Source: Cellulomonas cellasea (GTDB lineage: Bacteria; Actinomycetota; Actinomycetes; Actinomycetales; Cellulomonadaceae). From it: a DNA stretch of 64,000 nt. How positions within the stretch are numbered: position 1 is the first letter of the stretch; each line of letters opens with the position of its first letter. The DNA lies in assembly GCF_006538745.1 (NCBI RefSeq), contig NZ_BJLR01000041.1:1-64000 (forward strand), in the 5' to 3' direction. A program made the position numbers and the translations under genes. Below are positions 60,742 to 64,000 of the stretch, in pieces. Below the pieces are notes generated by a model. The model saw only the letters and a list, made by a program, of their open reading frames with translations, did no database searches and had not been told where the DNA came from.

Positions 60742-61761
60742 TCAGGCGGACGCCCGCCACACCACCTCGGTGTCGAGCAGCGCGCCGCCGGGCTCGACCT
60801 CGGCGCCCTGGATCTGCCCGAGCACGATCTCCGCGGCCCGGCGTCCCATGAGCCGCGCCGGCTGGCGCACCGTGGACAGTGCGGGGACGCAGCGCACCGC
60901 CCACGCGCTGTCGTCGAAGCCGACCACGCCGACGTCGCCCGGGACGGACCGCCCCGCCTGGCGCAGCGCCTCGAGCACGCCCGCCGCGACCGCGTCCGAC
61001 GCCGCGAAGATGCCGTCGATCGCGGGGTCGCGGCGCAGCAGCTCGCGCGCGCCGTCGAGCCCGCTCGCGTAGGAGTACAGCGGGTGGTCGACCACGAGGC
61101 GGGGGTCGAAGCGGTCGCCGAGCGCGTCGCGGAACCCGGCGAGCCGGTCCGAGCCCGAGTCCCGGTCGAGCGCGCTCGCGACCATCGCGACCCGCCGCCG
61201 CCCGGTCCGCAGCAGCTCCTCGGTGACGGAGCGCGCCGCCGAGCGGTTGTCGATGCCGACGTACGGGATCGTGGGGTGGCCGGGCGGGTGGCCGATGAAC
61301 ACCGCGGGCAGGCCGAGCCGCTCGACCGCGCCGGCGATGGTGTCGTGCTGGCGCGCGGACACGAGCACGGCCCCGTCGACGAAGCCGCCCTGGAGGTAGT
61401 CCGCGACACGCTGGCTGTCGCGCTCGGAGTCGAGCACGAGCACGACGAGCTGGAAGTCGGCCTCCGAGACGACCTCGTTGGCGCCGAGCAGGATCGCGCC
61501 GATGTTGGGGTCGTCGAGGAATAGCTCGTGCGGCTCGTGCACCACGAACCCGACCGCCCGCGAGCGCCGCGTCACGAGGTTGCGTGCCGCGGTGTTCTGC
61601 ACGTACCCGACCTTGGCGATGGCCTTCTCGATGGCCTCGCGCGCGTCCGACGAGACGTACGACGTGCCGTTGAGCAGCCGCGACACCGTGCCGCGCGAGA
61701 CGCCCGCCTCGGCCGCGACGTCGTGGATCGTGGCGCGGCGACGGCCCGGAGGAGGAGTCAT
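60742..61761 (-). CDS. LacI-family transcriptional regulator (alpha-galactoside operon)
   Basis: A 339-residue LacI/GalR repressor: HTH ATIHDVAAEAGVSRGTVSRL (residues about 10-29), hinge region VGYVQNTAARNLVTRRS, then the ligand-binding domain (FVDGAVLVSARQHDTIAGAV; GIFAASDAVAAGVLEALRQ; VGVVGFDDSAWAVRCVPAL). The ATG at 61761 overlaps the GH36 stop by 4 nt, so the repressor is the last gene of the operon it probably controls, giving feedback. Its operators would lie upstream of the operon, beyond the window edge. Confidence 0.92.
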   Translation of the reverse strand: MTPPPGRRRATIHDVAAEAGVSRGTVSRLLNGTSYVSSDAREAIEKAIAKVGYVQNTAARNLVTRRSRAVGFVVHEPHELFLDDPNIGAILLGANEVVSEADFQLVVLVLDSERDSQRVADYLQGGFVDGAVLVSARQHDTIAGAVERLGLPAVFIGHPPGHPTIPYVGIDNRSAARSVTEELLRTGRRRVAMVASALDRDSGSDRLAGFRDALGDRFDPRLVVDHPLYSYASGLDGARELLRRDPAIDGIFAASDAVAAGVLEALRQAGRSVPGDVGVVGFDDSAWAVRCVPALSTVRQPARLMGRRAAEIVLGQIQGAEVEPGGALLDTEVVWRASA

Positions 61762-63917
61762 GCGCCGAATGTAGCCGCGGGGGCCGGCCGGGCCGCCTCG
61801 GCCGCCTCGGCCGCACCGTGCGGCGCGACGGCCTCGACCGCGAGCAGCACGGCGTTCTCGGGAGCGAGCAGCGGCGCCGCGAGCCCCACCTCGACCAGCA
61901 GGCGCCCGGGGAGCGTGACCTCACCGCGCGCGAACCACGGCGCCGGCGCGGCCTGGACCTGCAGCGGCGCTGGGGCGACCGTCCGCACGCGGTACGTCCG
62001 GTCCGGGTCGAGGCCCGGGAGCCGCACCGGGGCGGGCAACGCGGCCTCGGCCGACGCGAGCGCGACGACCGCGAACAGCGCCTCGCCGCGGTCCTGGGCG
62101 ACGACGCCGTGCACGAGCACGCCGGGGTCGGCGGTGTCCGCACGAACCACACGCCCCGAGTGCAGCAGCGCGCGCCGTGCCACGTGCTCGGCGACCCACT
62201 CGCGGACCTCGGCGAGCTCGTCGGCACGGGCGGAGGTGAGGTCCCACTCGATGCCCGCGCTGCCGAACATCGCGGTCGCGCACCGGAAGCCCGTGCTCGC
62301 GGTGCGCCCGGTGGTGTGGGCGCGCGGTGCGCCGAGGTGTCCGCCGAGGTACTCGGGCGGCACGAGGACCCCGGTCCAGCGCTGGATGTGCTGGCGCTCG
62401 AGCGGGTCGTTGGTGTCGGACGTCCAGACGCGGTCGACGCGCTCGAGGATCCCGAGGTCGATGCGGGCACCGCCCGAGGCGCACGACTCGATCTCGACGC
62501 CCGGGAACCGGGCGCGGAGCTCGTCGAGCAGCCGGTACAGCGCGGTCGTCTGCCGGTGCGCCGAGCCGTGCAGCAGGTCCCGGTTGTGGTCCCACTTGAG
62601 GTACGCGATCGGGTACTCCTCGAGCAGGGCCGCGAGCGCGTCCCGCACGTGCGCGTAGGCTCCCGGGTCACCGAGGTCGAGCGTGCGCTGGTCGCGCCAG
62701 GTCGGCAGCCCGTCCCCGCCGACGACCCACTCGGGGTGCGCGCGCGCGAGGTGGGAGTCGGGGCTGACCATCTCGGGCTCGACCCACAGCCCGAGCTCCA
62801 TGCCGCGGGCGTGCACGCGCCGGGCCAGCGGGTGCAGGCCGTCGGGCCACGTGACGGGGTCGACCGTCCAGTCCCCGAGCGCGCGCGTCGCGTCGGTGCG
62901 CCCCCGGAACCAGCCGTCGTCGAGCACGAAGCGCTCGACGCCCACGTCGGCGGCGAGGTCGACGAGCCGGTCGAGCGTCGCCGCGTCGTGGTCGAAGTAG
63001 ACGGCCTCCCACGTGTTGAGCACGACGGGCCGCGCGCGCCGGATCGTCGACCAGGAGCGCACCCAGGGGTGGAACCGGTCGGACAGCCCGTCGAGGCCCA
63101 CGTCGGACCAGGCCGCGACGAGCCACGGCGCGACGTACCGCTCCCCTGGTGCGAGGCGCACCTCGCCGGGCGTGAGGAGCTCGCCGCCGCCGAGCACCGC
63201 GGGCCCGAGCGCCTGGCGCTCGACCCACTGGCGCTTGTCGCCGCTCCACGCCACGTGCGTCGCCCACACCTCGCCGGACCGGAAGCCGAAGCCAGGGGTG
63301 CCGGCGACCACGAGGTACGGGTCGTCGTGCCCGGGCCGGCCGTGCCGGGTCTCGCGGGTCCAGGCGCCGTGGCCGAGCGTCGTGCGCTGCGGGCGCCGCT
63401 CGTGGGCCCACAGCCCGGTGAAGTCGAGGACCTCCCGCGCCCGGTCAGGCACAGGCAGCGTCGCGTCGAGCGACGCGACGACGAATGTGTCTCCCCCGCG
63501 GTTCTCGACCGCGTGGCGGACGCGCAGGACACCGTGCTCGGACAGCTCGACGTCCGTGACGACGGCGAGCCGGCCGCCGGCACCCACGAGGTGCAGCCGC
63601 ACCGCCCGGTCGCCGACGCGCTCGACCTCCCCGAGCGCGAACCCCGCGGCCGGCTCCCCCGAGCCGGGCCAGAAGCCCTCGACCCCGGGCCGCCCGGTCC
63701 AGCCCTGCTCGCGCGTCGGGAGGACCGACAGGCGCAGCGGGGTGTCGATCGCGCTCGGCGGGACTCCCGGTACGAGCGCCCCGGCCAGCGCCGCGAGCAC
63801 GTCGTCGTCGAGCGGCCCGAGGTCACGCCCCCAGTGCAGGACGGCGGGCAGTCCGCCGTCCTGCACCGGGGTGTCGAGCAGCAGGCTGGTTCCCGCCGCG
63901 CGCAGGTGGACGATCAC
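61758..63917 (-). CDS. GH36 alpha-galactosidase
   Basis: A 719-residue cytoplasmic retaining glycosidase releasing terminal alpha-galactose from raffinose-type oligosaccharides. An N-terminal beta-supersandwich (about 1-300) is followed by the barrel with nucleophile Asp443 in YLKWDHNRDLLHGS and acid/base Asp501 in VWTSDTNDPLERQH; GVEIESCASGGARIDLG lies between them. A C-terminal beta domain follows. The barrel motif WEAVYFDHDAATLDRLVDLA is typical. No signal peptide. GTG at 63917, 4 nt after the stop of an upstream gene, indicating an operon (probably a sugar-uptake system; inferred). Confidence 0.94.
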   Translation of the reverse strand: MIVHLRAAGTSLLLDTPVQDGGLPAVLHWGRDLGPLDDDVLAALAGALVPGVPPSAIDTPLRLSVLPTREQGWTGRPGVEGFWPGSGEPAAGFALGEVERVGDRAVRLHLVGAGGRLAVVTDVELSEHGVLRVRHAVENRGGDTFVVASLDATLPVPDRAREVLDFTGLWAHERRPQRTTLGHGAWTRETRHGRPGHDDPYLVVAGTPGFGFRSGEVWATHVAWSGDKRQWVERQALGPAVLGGGELLTPGEVRLAPGERYVAPWLVAAWSDVGLDGLSDRFHPWVRSWSTIRRARPVVLNTWEAVYFDHDAATLDRLVDLAADVGVERFVLDDGWFRGRTDATRALGDWTVDPVTWPDGLHPLARRVHARGMELGLWVEPEMVSPDSHLARAHPEWVVGGDGLPTWRDQRTLDLGDPGAYAHVRDALAALLEEYPIAYLKWDHNRDLLHGSAHRQTTALYRLLDELRARFPGVEIESCASGGARIDLGILERVDRVWTSDTNDPLERQHIQRWTGVLVPPEYLGGHLGAPRAHTTGRTASTGFRCATAMFGSAGIEWDLTSARADELAEVREWVAEHVARRALLHSGRVVRADTADPGVLVHGVVAQDRGEALFAVVALASAEAALPAPVRLPGLDPDRTYRVRTVAPAPLQVQAAPAPWFARGEVTLPGRLLVEVGLAAPLLAPENAVLLAVEAVAPHGAAEAAEAARPAPAATFGA

Positions 63918-63921
63918 CGGC

Positions 63922-64000
63922 TCACTCGGCGACCGGGATCGACTGCGACTCGAGCGTCGAGATCGTCGACCCCTGCGCGGACTCGAGCGCCTCGAGCAGC
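63922..64000 (-). CDS. 3' end of a gene cut by the right edge
   Basis: The last 25 codons (LLEALESAQGSTISTLESQS then IPVAE) and a TGA stop at 63924-63922. It is on the strand of GH36 and ends 4 nt before it, so it is in the same operon. GH36 operons often begin with carbohydrate ABC transporter genes, but this fragment is too short to identify. Confidence 0.7.
   Translation of the reverse strand, partial: LLEALESAQGSTISTLESQSIPVAE

Overview
The window is a 64 kb piece of a very GC-rich (about 70-75%) actinobacterial chromosome, almost fully coding. Three things point to a facultatively fermenting, polysaccharide-degrading Micrococcales organism such as Cellulomonas or a close relative (inference; no rRNA is present). 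They are the actinobacterial marker genes (DUF3000, GuaB1, SepH, DUF3093, DUF4193, DUF3710), the pyruvate formate-lyase pair, and the GH3/GH36 glycosidases with LacI regulators. I see no prophage, insertion sequence, CRISPR array, tRNA or rRNA.

Layout. 0.2-6.3 kb: DUF3000, an orphan LuxR-type regulator, an HRDC/RNase D protein, and a two-gene beta-oxidation operon (thiolase plus FadB-like). 6.4-9.3 kb: aldo/keto reductase with MerR, AraC, and a TIGR03086 protein. 9.3-12.6 kb: pflB-pflA. 12.6-13.2 kb: the only gene-poor stretch. 13.2-25.1 kb: dxs, GuaB1, NUDIX, a kinase-like protein, an arginase-fold protein, aconitase, and a TrmA-type methyltransferase. 25.1-33.7 kb: a KimA-like potassium transporter, two TrkA proteins, and the conserved block DUF3159, OB-fold, DUF3710, dut, DUF3093, DUF4193, inositol monophosphatase, TRIC. 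33.9-38.0 kb: SepH, a phosphatase, NnrD, and a conserved unknown. 38.1-49.7 kb: sugar metabolism (a 1724-residue secreted multidomain GH3; then a LacI, an importer and a cytoplasmic GH3). 50.3-56.5 kb: nirBD, DUF72, a type II NADH dehydrogenase, a ChaB/Rho_N protein, and a DksA-like protein. 56.5-64 kb: RNase Z, an intein-containing RtcB, small regulators, LacI, GH36 and the edge of another gene.

How it fits together. Much of the left half follows the conserved actinobacterial order known from Mycobacterium (hemE side - DUF3000 - HRDC - dxs ... trmA-like - APC - two TrkA - DUF3159 - OB - DUF3710 - dut - DUF3093 - DUF4193 - suhB), with accessory operons inserted. The potassium genes (APC/KimA-like plus two RCK proteins) form a divergent unit. 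pflBA and nirBD are both anaerobic functions and share a similar 14-bp dyad in their upstream regions. The GH3/importer operon has a promoter followed directly by three 13-bp repeats, a clear repressor-target layout.

The most notable observations are: an intein of 316 residues placed beside the metal-binding site of RtcB; the three-copy 13-bp operator; an apparent AUA start codon for the ChaB-family gene; an arginase-fold protein that has lost both histidine metal ligands; a very regular leaderless-promoter pattern at 13 genes; and paired operator-like palindromes (TTAC-N6-GTAA) upstream of two metabolic units. I did not find a convincing entirely new multi-gene system.
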